A stretch of 37,614 nucleotides of DNA from a virus. Of this stretch, positions 1-7,489 are shown piece by piece (positions within the stretch are counted from its first letter, which is position 1; each line of letters opens with the position of its first letter). The stretch is from positions 1-37,614 of IMG/VR virus record IMGVR_UViG_3300001678_000032; one strand, written 5' to 3'. Below the pieces are notes generated by a model. It searched no databases, had not been told where the DNA came from, and saw only the letters and a program-made list of their open reading frames with translations. Both the position numbers and the translations under genes were made by a program.

Positions 1-183
1 ATACTACCAGAATGGATGCTATCCAAACAGACATTGATGCTAATGAGGTATCTCTATCTGCTTTATCAAGAGCCATTTCAGATCTAATTGAAGCTCTATC
101 AGTTGTTGCAGTAGAATGACTATTATCAGATGATACCTCATTAGCATCAATGTCTGTTTGGATAGCATCCATTCTGGTAGTAT
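1..183. repeat. Perfect 52-bp inverted repeat with 79-bp spacer at the window edge
   Basis: Bases 1-52 are exactly the reverse complement of 132-183. The spacer is 53-131. The left arm puts the fibre coding sequence in the wrong orientation: the repeat unit proceeds as DRDTS and is then followed by the antisense of an upstream part of the same gene. The switch point has a short shared GATAC. This is what an inverted chimera from amplification, or an assembler folding back at a contig end, looks like. A genuine invertible fibre segment is the less likely alternative. Confidence 0.9.
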
Positions 184-1132
184 CAACTGATACTTGGACT
201 GCAATAGAAGTATCTCTATCAGTCTCATTAGAAGCCATTTCGGTTCTAATCGCAGCACGATCAGTTGTTGCAGCAGAATGACTATTATCTGAATCTAATT
301 CATTAGCATCGATGTCTGATTGGATGTTATCCATTCTAGTAGTATCGACTGATACTTGAGTAGCAACACTTGCATCTCTAGCAGTTTCATTAGAAGCCAT
401 TTCGGTTCTAATTGAAGCTCTATCAGTTGTTGCAGCGGTATGGCTATTATCTGAATCTAATTCATTTTGGTCTATATCTGATTGAAGCGTATTCTGTATA
501 CTAGTAACAAAATCTTGAGTTGCTGCTTGAATACCACCAATAGTAACTGAAGCAAATTCAGGAGAATCCGTAGCACCTACATCAATATCTACTATATGTT
601 GAGAACCATCAGATGTTGAAATTGTTAGAACACCTGTTGCTTGATTGTATGTTACACTATCAACACCTGCAACCGCAGTTGTTCCAGCTTGAGTAATTCT
701 ACCTTTAGTATCGATTGTAAGTACTGGCACTTCACTTGCTGAACCATAATTGCCAGAAGTAACACCAGAATCAGCGTGAGTGATATTAATATCAGTGTCA
801 CTCAGGTCTGTCATAGTAGCAGTACCTGTGGCATCACCACTGATAGATAGTACTGGATCATTAACATTAACGTCAATCTTACCTGCTACATCATCGTAAG
901 TAACATCAAGCCCTGACTCGTTGTTACCACCTTCAAACATAGCTCCTAAAACATCTTGCAGATCTTCAGTTTCTGTCTTTAACCAGGCTAAATTATTCCA
1001 AGTGGAGACTCCATCACCAACTTTAAATTGTTTCTTATCTGTATCGAAACCCAATTCTGCTAAATCCAATACTGGATTATTGTTAGCCCAAACTGAGGTT
1101 GCGTCTCTTCTAAACTGAATTTTAATAGCCAT
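1..1132 (-). CDS. Tail fibre / adhesin protein, 3' part missing at window edge
   Basis: An open frame runs from an ATG at 1132 to the left edge, about 377 codons with no stop. A purine-rich AGAAGAG lies upstream of the ATG. The N-terminus reads MAIKIQFRRDATSVW and continues with an 'E.GFDTDKKQFKVGDG..TWNNL' pattern seen at the start of many phage fibre proteins that attach to the virion. A middle domain (about residues 75-215) is Asp/Thr/Ser-rich and probably beta-structured. From about residue 218 the protein is made of 54-residue units containing 'SDNSH..ATTDRA.IR.EMA', which look helical or coiled-coil, as in trimeric fibre shafts. The last 17 codons (bases 1-51) are the reverse complement of 133-183 and are probably not true coding sequence. 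Role: virion surface fibre, likely host recognition. Receptor unknown. Confidence 0.8.
   Translation of the reverse strand, partial: MAIKIQFRRDATSVWANNNPVLDLAELGFDTDKKQFKVGDGVSTWNNLAWLKTETEDLQDVLGAMFEGGNNESGLDVTYDDVAGKIDVNVNDPVLSISGDATGTATMTDLSDTDINITHADSGVTSGNYGSASEVPVLTIDTKGRITQAGTTAVAGVDSVTYNQATGVLTISTSDGSQHIVDIDVGATDSPEFASVTIGGIQAATQDFVTSIQNTLQSDIDQNELDSDNSHTAATTDRASIRTEMASNETARDASVATQVSVDTTRMDNIQSDIDANELDSDNSHSAATTDRAAIRTEMASNETDRDTSIAVQVSVDTTRMDAIQTDIDANEVSSDNSHSTATTDRASIRSEMALDKADRDTSLASMSVWIASILVV
53..481 (-). repeat. Tandem 162-bp coding repeats in the fibre shaft (two full units and a partial third)
   Basis: Unit 1 occupies 481-320, unit 2 319-158, and a third unit runs from 157 until the sequence turns into the inverted copy near 52. 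Each full unit encodes 54 residues with the conserved core SDNSH..ATTDRA.IR.EMA and ends near VSVDTTRMD.IQ. The repeats are in frame, so they lengthen the shaft of the fibre. Confidence 0.85.
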
Positions 1133-1151
1133 TTATAAGTCTCTTCTTATT

Positions 1152-1490
1152 TTAGTTTAAGTCAAAGGTAATTGTTGCATCACCATTATCATCCGAGTCA
1201 CCACCATCTAAAGTAAACTGCTTAGCAGCTGGTGTCTCCCATGATATAGTACTTCCATTTGTTGTTAACACCATACCGCTGTTGGAAGCTGATTGCTCTG
1301 GTATCACTCCGGAAGCAGCAGAAGCTCCAACCTCGAATATATCACCACCACTATCTTTTGAGTATAATATACGGTCAGATACGTTTATAGCAAACTCACC
1401 TTGTTCTATATATGCTGGACTGTTGGGATCAGTTGACGGTTTCCTTCCAGGAATCGACGTCTGTTTGATTTTAAATTTTGTTCCAGCCAT
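1152..1490 (-). CDS. Small fibre-like virion protein, 112 aa
   Basis: The protein starts MAGTKFKIKQ and carries, at about residues 25-52, a segment (YIEQGEFAINVSDRILYS then KDSGGDIFEVG) that matches the 'GE.AIN..D..LY.KD..G....' signature found at the N-terminus of many phage fibre and adhesin proteins. The rest (about 55-112) is Ser/Gly/Asp-rich and ends FDLN. There is no fibre shaft, so it may be an adaptor, or a fibre whose distal part is encoded by the downstream gene that starts 19 bp away. It has its own late-promoter-like TATAAATA at 1519-1512. Function inferred from position and the N-terminal pattern only. Confidence 0.65.
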   Translation of the reverse strand: MAGTKFKIKQTSIPGRKPSTDPNSPAYIEQGEFAINVSDRILYSKDSGGDIFEVGASAASGVIPEQSASNSGMVLTTNGSTISWETPAAKQFTLDGGDSDDNGDATITFDLN

Positions 1491-1511
1491 ATATTTCTAA
1501 TTCTTTATAGT

Positions 1512-1519
1512 TATTTATA
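1512..1519 (-). promoter_or_regulatory. Candidate T4-type late promoter, TATAAATA
   Basis: On the minus strand this reads TATAAATA, the exact T4 late -10 element, in the 87-bp gap between the 888-aa and 112-aa genes. It lies 21 nt upstream of the ATG at 1490 and would give a leader of about 15 nt. Confidence 0.55.
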
Positions 1520-1577
1520 GTTATTTAAATACACAGAGGCAACTATTAATCTTCTGTGTATTCACGTCAACTTCTAA

Positions 1578-4244
1578 TTAGAAGGTTCCGCCATCAATAA
1601 TGTTTGACGCAACAGGAACACCTGATGAATTAAACTTAATAATGTAATCTTCTGGATTTGAAACTCCAGCCATATCGATAAAGTGTACAGCAGTTCCTGA
1701 TCCGTTAGATATCATGATAGCATCTGGAGTGAAACTACTCAATCCAGTACCACCAGATGTTACAGGAACATCATTATCAAACGTAACATTACCATTGACT
1801 GTCAAGTCAGTTGTGATCTGAACAGTACCTGTTATCGTAGTGTTGCCACCAGCAGGAGTAACAGTTAGATCACCAGTTTTAGTAGTAATCGTATTGTCTT
1901 TAACAACTAAGTTTCCAGTAGCACCAGTTTCTAAAGTTCCTCTTAGGAATAAGTTAGAGAATTGTGCATCACCCCAAGGCGCATCATAATCTTCATCATC
2001 AACTCCAGCAACTTTCGTTACATCAGGTTTGAATGAGAATCTATTGGTAGCGTTATCAAAACCAAAGAAACCAGTTTTAACATCAGTGCCATCACCATAG
2101 TCGAAATTAACACCACGGTCAATTAAGTCTACTGCAGGTAAAGAACCATCACCAACTTTAATAACTGGATCATTTAATGTCGTTACTGTTGACTCGATCG
2201 TAGTAGTAGTTCCGTTAACAGTTAAGTTACCGTCTATTACTGCATTGCCACCAACATTTAAGTTGTCTGTAATATCTACATCACCTGATAATACATCAAT
2301 ACCAGCGTTGAAGTCAGCATCTACATTTACATTTAACTTAGTAGTTACATTTAATGTTCCTACGTTAGCCGTACCTGTGTTAGCTGTTGTAATGTTAGCA
2401 ATCGGAGTTGTAATCTGATCAGTTACATATACACCTAACTTTGTTACTGTTAACTCTTCTGTGCCAGCTGCAATAAATCTTAGAGTGTCATCATCTAACG
2501 ATGAGTATCCTAATTGATCTCCTACTTCAGCTGTGATGTACGTATCTTGATCGATATCAACTACACCACCTAATCCAGTCCAAGCACCGCCAGCAACACC
2601 TTCAAATCTTCCGTCAGTTGTGTTGTATCTAATTGCAGCATTGCCTAAGAATGAAGCACTAGGTCTAGTTCCTTCAGAACCCATTGGAATGATTAATGCT
2701 GTATCACTATCTACAGTTACAACTCCAGTTCCATTAGGAGTTATAGTAAGACTTCCATCATTATCAATTGATGAAATAGTATTACCATTGATTCTAACAT
2801 TATCAATATCTGCGATACCGTTTAACGTTAATGTAGTACCATTGAATGTAAAGTTAGCAGAGTCTTCAATCTCACCACCGATTCCAGCAATAACAACTCT
2901 ATTATCAGTTAAGTCTTCAACCTTTAATGTTGCAATGGTAGCTGAAGTATCAACATCCAATGAACCAGTTATATGATTGTCACCGTTTAAGTATAACGTT
3001 GCTCCGTTATATGTTAGGTCAGCAGAGTCTTCAATCTCACCACCAGCACCAACGAATACCATACGGTCATTTGTTAAGTCCTGGACATTTAATGAATCAA
3101 CAGTTAGTTGAGCATCAATGTTAGTATCACCACCAATTTGTACTGTACCTGAAGTAGTTGTGTTACCGTTTACAGATAATAAAGTACCATCAAACGTGAA
3201 GTTAGCTGAATCCTCAATCTCTCCAGAAGGACCTGAAATAACAACACGATTGTTAGTTAAGTCAGTAACAGCTAATGAAGCAATAGTTGTTTGTGAATCA
3301 ATAGCAACTGTACCACCAAAGTAACCAGTACCAGATGTAGTAGTATTACCAGTAACAGCTAATGTAGTACCATTGAATGTAAAGTTAGCAGAGTCTTCGA
3401 TCTCTCCAGAAGGACCAACAATAACAACACGGTTATCAGTTAAGTCTTCTACGTTTAAAGAAGCAACAGTTGTCTGTGAATCTATGTTTACAGTACCTGT
3501 AATCTGTGCATTAGCATTAAGGTATAACTCAAGGCCATCAAATGTTAAGTTAGCTGAATCCTCTAACTCACCACCAGCACCAACAAATACCATACGATCA
3601 TTTGTTAAGTCTTCAACGTTAAGAGAAGCTAGTGTAGATTGGCCATCAACATGTAAAGTACCATTAACAAGAGAATTACCAGTTGTTGTTGTGTTACCGT
3701 TTACAGTTAATAATGTGCCATCGAACGTGAAGTTAGCAGAGTCTTCGATCTCGCCTGCGATACCAACAATAACAACTCTGTTATTAGTTAGATCTTCAAC
3801 GTTTAAAGAAGCTAAAGTCGTTTGACCTTCAATATCTATTGTACCAGATACTGTTAAGTTGCCAACAATATTAGTACTAGCTTGAACATTTAAATCACCA
3901 CTACCATTAGGATCTAGTAATAAATCACCATTAGTGTTGGTTGTTGTAATAGCATTACCATCAATAGTAATGTTATCAATATTGATTAAATCAATCTTAT
4001 TATCAGAACCTGTGATAATTGCGTGATTCGCAATAGTTTTACCAAAGTCTGTTGCTGATGCTTTTAATTGATCGGTATAGAACTTACCACCGATTGCAAT
4101 TGGATCGATAACTCCACCGTTATCCCATCCTATCCATAATTTATCGCTTATATACGAATAAGCCTGTTCACCTTGAGCTAATGCATTACTTGCAGGTTGT
4201 GCAGTAGTCAAGGAAAATTTAGTTACAATAACTGTACCTGACAT
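1578..4244 (-). CDS. Long tail fibre protein with six internal repeats, 888 aa
   Basis: The start is ATG 4244, preceded by a strong AAGGAGATAAAC. Residues 1-50 resemble an attachment domain (VIVTKFSLTTAQ...QGE.AY..ISDKLWIGWDNGG). From about residue 140 to 490 there are six units of roughly 55-61 residues. Each contains 'VEDLT.NRVVI.G..GEIEDSANFTF.GT.L..NGN', a beta-rich repeat probably stacked along a trimeric shaft. Residues about 650-760 contain a segment (STVTTLNDPVIKVGDG, then FFGFDNATNRFSFKPD) seen in other T4-like marine phage structural proteins. The C-terminus is IIDGGTF. The family is recognisable as a virion fibre; the exact T4 counterpart is not. Confidence 0.85.
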   Translation of the reverse strand: MSGTVIVTKFSLTTAQPASNALAQGEQAYSYISDKLWIGWDNGGVIDPIAIGGKFYTDQLKASATDFGKTIANHAIITGSDNKIDLINIDNITIDGNAITTTNTNGDLLLDPNGSGDLNVQASTNIVGNLTVSGTIDIEGQTTLASLNVEDLTNNRVVIVGIAGEIEDSANFTFDGTLLTVNGNTTTTGNSLVNGTLHVDGQSTLASLNVEDLTNDRMVFVGAGGELEDSANLTFDGLELYLNANAQITGTVNIDSQTTVASLNVEDLTDNRVVIVGPSGEIEDSANFTFNGTTLAVTGNTTTSGTGYFGGTVAIDSQTTIASLAVTDLTNNRVVISGPSGEIEDSANFTFDGTLLSVNGNTTTSGTVQIGGDTNIDAQLTVDSLNVQDLTNDRMVFVGAGGEIEDSADLTYNGATLYLNGDNHITGSLDVDTSATIATLKVEDLTDNRVVIAGIGGEIEDSANFTFNGTTLTLNGIADIDNVRINGNTISSIDNDGSLTITPNGTGVVTVDSDTALIIPMGSEGTRPSASFLGNAAIRYNTTDGRFEGVAGGAWTGLGGVVDIDQDTYITAEVGDQLGYSSLDDDTLRFIAAGTEELTVTKLGVYVTDQITTPIANITTANTGTANVGTLNVTTKLNVNVDADFNAGIDVLSGDVDITDNLNVGGNAVIDGNLTVNGTTTTIESTVTTLNDPVIKVGDGSLPAVDLIDRGVNFDYGDGTDVKTGFFGFDNATNRFSFKPDVTKVAGVDDEDYDAPWGDAQFSNLFLRGTLETGATGNLVVKDNTITTKTGDLTVTPAGGNTTITGTVQITTDLTVNGNVTFDNDVPVTSGGTGLSSFTPDAIMISNGSGTAVHFIDMAGVSNPEDYIIKFNSSGVPVASNIIDGGTF
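2775..3830 (-). repeat. Six degenerate in-frame repeats (about 165-185 bp) in the 888-aa fibre gene
   Basis: Successive units encode LTNNRVVIVGIAGEIEDSAN, LTNDRMVFVGAGGELEDSAN, LTDNRVVIVGPSGEIEDSAN, LTNNRVVISGPSGEIEDSAN, LTNDRMVFVGAGGEIEDSAD and LTDNRVVIAGIGGEIEDSAN. Two sub-types alternate irregularly: units 2 and 5 carry DRMVFVGAGG, the others NRVVI. This suggests duplication of blocks rather than of single units. Limits are approximate. Confidence 0.85.
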
Positions 4245-4320
4245 GTTTATCTCCTTAAAATTATACTATGCGTGGAACTGAATTCCACTTACCTTTGCGT
4301 ATGCGTAATGCTATGTAGCA

Positions 4321-4533
4321 CTAAAAACTTCCGCCTATTATATTAAGATTTGGGTTTTCTACTACGCCAAGAACTTTGAAAGTCTGTGTATTAGCATCCC
4401 AAATTATCACTGAGCCATCTTGTCTTAATGATGTATCTACATCGACAAGATCGCCTAATCTTTGTGTAGGGGTATAACTCATAGCCTTAGCTTGAATCCC
4501 TCGATTGCTGCCGATTTTTCCTTTAAGAGCCAT
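4321..4533 (-). CDS. Small virion protein, 70 aa, unknown function
   Basis: It begins MALKGKIGSNRG and contains 'LGDLVDVDTS...DGSVIIWDANTQTFK', a pattern common in phage fibre proteins. It ends NIIGGSF, close to the IIDGGTF end of the 888-aa fibre encoded next door. Its ATG overlaps the stop of the 110-aa gene by one base (TAATG), so the two are translationally coupled. Probably a minor adhesin or adaptor. No enzymatic motif is visible. Confidence 0.65.
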   Translation of the reverse strand: MALKGKIGSNRGIQAKAMSYTPTQRLGDLVDVDTSLRQDGSVIIWDANTQTFKVLGVVENPNLNIIGGSF

Positions 4534-4865
4534 TATCGAGTCACCCCTGGTGTTATTTCAAGTTGTCCTTCAACAACTCGTGTAATTTCGCCAGCAGAGC
4601 TTACGACTTCAACATCGTATACATATCTTCCTGGTTTCATATTGTTAGTTACACTATTGACTAGCTTTATTTGGATAACACCTTCAGCGGCATTTACGTG
4701 AGAACATATAAAATCTACCTTATTAGTAGATGTATAAGTCTTTCGTATTTGTCCAAATATAGTATATCCGGTTAGATTCGCTCCATACCCAGTAGCATCT
4801 TCTACTGTAATCTGAGTACTAAAGTCGGAACCTTGATCTATTGTAATGTTAGAATATATAGCCAT
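4533..4865 (-). CDS. Small beta-sandwich virion protein, 110 aa
   Basis: The sequence MAIYSNITIDQGSDF is followed by 'T.Y...GQIRKTY', 'KPGRYVYDVEV' and a final 'EGQLEITPGVTR'. This matches a small immunoglobulin-like or baseplate-upper-protein-like structural family seen in marine T4-like phages. Two TATAAATA boxes lie upstream, at 4879-4872 and 4930-4923. The nearer one would start the transcript at about the ATG, and no Shine-Dalgarno is present. The gene directly follows the accessory cassette and is the first fibre-side gene to its left. Confidence 0.6.
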   Translation of the reverse strand: MAIYSNITIDQGSDFSTQITVEDATGYGANLTGYTIFGQIRKTYTSTNKVDFICSHVNAAEGVIQIKLVNSVTNNMKPGRYVYDVEVVSSAGEITRVVEGQLEITPGVTR

Positions 4866-4871
4866 ATAAGT

Positions 4872-4879
4872 TATTTATA
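4872..4879 (-). promoter_or_regulatory. Candidate T4-type late promoter giving a near-leaderless transcript
   Basis: Minus-strand TATAAATA whose last base is 7 nt before the ATG at 4865. With a T4-like start about 6 nt after the box, the mRNA would begin 1 nt before the AUG. Confidence 0.5.
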
Positions 4880-4922
4880 GTTTTGAACTTCTAAGGTATA
4901 TGATTATACCTCGATATAGTCT

Positions 4923-4930
4923 TATTTATA
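4923..4930 (-). promoter_or_regulatory. Second candidate late promoter upstream of the 110-aa gene
   Basis: Minus-strand TATAAATAAG in the 76-bp gap after the stop of the diiron gene at 4942. It would give a leader of about 50 nt to the gene at 4865 and separates cassette transcription from the fibre genes. Confidence 0.5.
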
Positions 4931-4941
4931 CAAGGCAGCTG

Positions 4942-5715
4942 CTACAACTGATAAGCTTTGATATGTGTCTTTAGAATGTCTGTTCTCTTGTATGGATTAT
5001 CATCTCCAAACCAGGTTTGGAACAACATGTACTTCATATTGACCATCTCCAATAAGTCTTTAGGAGTCAATAAATCTATAGTATCTTCTATAATGTATTT
5101 AAAGTGGTCTTTCATATCCCCAACATGACCAGATACTAAACTTGGTAGAACATCTAATGCTCTTTGTTTATGGTATGCATCTTTACTTATCAAATCATTA
5201 ATAAGCAGCTTTAAAGCATTGTAGTGTCTCACTTCATCATTACGTATATTGAGTATAAGCTCTTTAAACTTAGGATGCTCTATTCTATTAGCTGCTGCTG
5301 TATATAGGGGTGCTTGAATAGACTCAGATGAACATACTGTCATCATCAATTGATATACATCCCAATCGTTATCATCAGATGAGAAACTATTGTATAGATC
5401 ATTACTTACTACCTTTTTACCAACGACTTTATATAGGGCCATGCCATGTCTGAATTCTTCGTATGTCATTATACTAGTAAACAATAGTATTTCCATAAAG
5501 TCTGATCTATATTGTTCTGGAACACCACTGATTATCTTATCTCTTGCAGAACATGTTATAGCTAATGAGAACATCTCTACATCAGCTACATGCACTAGTA
5601 TGCCAGCAATAGCTTTATCATTATCAGATAGATCTTTAACCCAAGGATAGTCATACTCATTAGCTAACCACCTATGAGAATCTGACACTTCAGACCAATG
5701 GATCAGTGTCTTCAT
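4942..5715 (-). CDS. Ferritin-like diiron oxidoreductase, acyl-ACP-desaturase-like (paralogue A)
   Basis: The 257-aa protein carries a full set of six candidate iron ligands in ferritin-like order: E47 (helix 1), E87 and H90 in YEEFRHG, E131 in CSSES, and E161 and H164 in NDEVRHY. The EExRHG plus DExRH pair is the signature of soluble acyl-ACP desaturases (EENRHG and DEKRHE in plants), which use O2 to insert a double bond into an acyl chain on ACP. The protein is shorter than plant desaturases (about 360 aa). The C-terminal region has a conserved WFGDDNPY. It overlaps its paralogue upstream by 4 bp (ATGA), and the operon also encodes ACP and a ketosynthase. It could instead be an N-oxygenase or hydroxylase of the same fold; chemistry is not decidable here. 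Confidence 0.75.
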   Translation of the reverse strand: MKTLIHWSEVSDSHRWLANEYDYPWVKDLSDNDKAIAGILVHVADVEMFSLAITCSARDKIISGVPEQYRSDFMEILLFTSIMTYEEFRHGMALYKVVGKKVVSNDLYNSFSSDDNDWDVYQLMMTVCSSESIQAPLYTAAANRIEHPKFKELILNIRNDEVRHYNALKLLINDLISKDAYHKQRALDVLPSLVSGHVGDMKDHFKYIIEDTIDLLTPKDLLEMVNMKYMLFQTWFGDDNPYKRTDILKTHIKAYQL

Positions 5716-6485
5716 TTTCTCATTGCTTTAACATGAGCTATCTTCAACTTGGCTGGTGTGTATGGATTATCATCACCAAACCAATGTTCTAACAGTTTAA
5801 ACTTTGTATTAGTAACATTCATTAAGTCTTTAGGTGTCCACAAGTGCTTAGTCATATCAGCACCTCTCATATAGTCTTTATGTATTTCAGCATTATGGAA
5901 GTGGATAGCTAAGTCAAGATTATCAAGCATCTGTTGTTTATGGAAATCGTTCTTATTAATCAATTGTTTGATAAGATCCCTCCAAGCAGATAAATGTCTT
6001 GCTTCATCTCTTTTAATGTTCTTAAAGATGTCTTTGAGTCGTTCATCCTCAACAGCATTAATGATCTTCTCATATACCATTACATTAGTTGCTTCAGATA
6101 TAGCAAAAGACATTAATAATGAATATGCAGTCCAATTATGGACATTATCTGCTTCAACTCTAGTATCTTCAGCCCACTCTTCATCAGATAGCTTTATACC
6201 ATTCAACGCGTTGATTACAGTACCATGTCTAAACTCTTCGTATGATATGATTGATGAGTATACAGCTATAGTAGCCCAATCATTTATATAATCTTCTGGG
6301 ATCATCTTGAACATCATGTACACAGATCCAGTTCCTGAATGCTCTCCCTTAGCTATATCTCTTAACGTCTTTAATACAGCTTTGTCGTCATCAGACAATT
6401 CACTTATCCAAGGATAATCATAATTGCCTTCAATCTTCCATCTTTGGTTGTCAGATAGATTAGCCCATTTAATAATAGTATCCAT
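5712..6485 (-). CDS. Ferritin-like diiron oxidoreductase, acyl-ACP-desaturase-like (paralogue B)
   Basis: 257 aa, the same length as its neighbour and alignable along its whole length (shared DYPW, YEEFRHG, DExRH, TPKDL and WFGDDNPY). Candidate diiron ligands are E48, E84, H87, E131, E161 and H164. The pair therefore arose by tandem duplication, and neither copy has lost a ligand. The start ATG at 6485 overlaps the stop of the ketosynthase by one base (TAATG). The helix-1 context differs between copies (GEHSGTGS here, VEMFSLAI in copy A), as does helix 3. That would fit different substrates or an obligate heterodimer. The family is inferred from motifs; an ACP-bound substrate is inferred from the operon. 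Confidence 0.75.
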   Translation of the reverse strand: MDTIIKWANLSDNQRWKIEGNYDYPWISELSDDDKAVLKTLRDIAKGEHSGTGSVYMMFKMIPEDYINDWATIAVYSSIISYEEFRHGTVINALNGIKLSDEEWAEDTRVEADNVHNWTAYSLLMSFAISEATNVMVYEKIINAVEDERLKDIFKNIKRDEARHLSAWRDLIKQLINKNDFHKQQMLDNLDLAIHFHNAEIHKDYMRGADMTKHLWTPKDLMNVTNTKFKLLEHWFGDDNPYTPAKLKIAHVKAMRK

Positions 6486-7489
6486 TATAACCCTCTCGTC
6501 AGTATAGATCCAAATACATTGCCCATTCCAGATGATAGATGTAGTATGATCCCTTTATATTCATTCAATGATAAATCCAATTCAATGCCGGATGATGAAC
6601 CTAATGTATGTCCTATTAGTTTTTTATATGATATAGTACCAATGTCAGACCCTAGCATATCCCTTACTACCTGCAACTCCACTTTATTATCATCAGTTCC
6701 TGTGTCATGAAGTTTCACTAAATCTATGGACTGCTTTATGTACTGTCCAGTGGCCTTTTGAACAGCATCTTTAATAACCCTCTTGTACCCATCTCCAGAA
6801 GAGTTAATTCCTATAGGATTGCTATATGTCTCGTGATAAGTTGATACATGCATCAGTTCAGCAATTGCTTCATTACCAGTAAGCTCCATAGAGTGTTCAT
6901 TCTCTATTAATGTATACGAAGCTCCTTCTCCTAAGTAAAAGGTATCCCTAAAGTCATCAACAGTGTTGCATACCTTATTCTTGCAGAAGAATTCGAGCAG
7001 TTCATTGGATGACCCATCTTCTGCAGATACGATGAGCACTCTATCTAATTCACCTGACTTGATTAACAACTCTGCATGCTTCATTGCTGCAGTATGTGAT
7101 ATACAAGCTGTTCCATCTACAGATAAATGATCAAAGACACCTACTCTATTAGCAATGTATCCCATTAAGATATTATGTAATGATAATGCGTGATTTTTAG
7201 TAGTAGGATATTTGTCAGGAGTCTTAACTAGATCACATATGAATCCAGAAGATGTTGTATTGCCTGCAGCATATATCAATCCGGATCTAGCAGTAGTTAA
7301 ACTATCTTCTAAATTATGATTGGCAAATAACTTATCTAATACGAGATGTATTTTAGTTTTGATTCCACGATCTACAAACTTCATATCTCGTTCATCTAAT
7401 ATAGAATGAACATAGGTAGGTATATTAAGATCGTCTATCAGTCTCAGTTCTCTTGAGCTAATAGATTTAGTCTTAGTAATGTAAATCAT
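6485..7489 (-). CDS. Beta-ketoacyl-ACP synthase of the FabF/FabB type
   Basis: The 334-aa thiolase-fold protein has the complete Cys-His-Lys-His set: C129 in DGTACISH, H261 in HDTGTDDNKVE (compare H-GT-T...N..E), K289, and H294 in KKLIGHTLGSSSGIEL, close to the FabF K..TGH..GAAG motif. 'ELDRVLIVSAED' matches the strand after the nucleophile helix. These enzymes extend an acyl chain by decarboxylative condensation with malonyl-ACP. It is shorter than FabF (about 410 aa), mostly before the Cys, so the cap and dimer region is reduced. HDTGT in place of HGTGT and the missing N-terminal part suggest a specialised member. The start overlaps the ACP stop (ATGA). Confidence 0.85.
   Translation of the reverse strand: MIYITKTKSISSRELRLIDDLNIPTYVHSILDERDMKFVDRGIKTKIHLVLDKLFANHNLEDSLTTARSGLIYAAGNTTSSGFICDLVKTPDKYPTTKNHALSLHNILMGYIANRVGVFDHLSVDGTACISHTAAMKHAELLIKSGELDRVLIVSAEDGSSNELLEFFCKNKVCNTVDDFRDTFYLGEGASYTLIENEHSMELTGNEAIAELMHVSTYHETYSNPIGINSSGDGYKRVIKDAVQKATGQYIKQSIDLVKLHDTGTDDNKVELQVVRDMLGSDIGTISYKKLIGHTLGSSSGIELDLSLNEYKGIILHLSSGMGNVFGSILTRGL

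Noticed and set aside
40-258. Open frame of 72 codons on the minus strand
   Set aside because: It is Leu/Ile-rich shadow reading of the fibre repeats in another frame and crosses the inverted-repeat junction.
2620-3825. Several plus-strand open frames opposite the 888-aa fibre
   Set aside because: They mirror the six repeats on the coding strand, have no start signals, and show repetitive Val/Ser/Pro composition typical of antisense shadows.
53-3830. CRISPR-like or other non-coding repeat array
   Set aside because: All repeats are in frame, 160-185 bp, diverged and coding for fibre shaft; there are no short identical repeats with unique spacers.
1-4244. Diversity-generating retroelement linked to Mtd-like fibre ends
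   Set aside because: No reverse transcriptase gene and no template/variable repeat pair with adenine-specific changes is visible.
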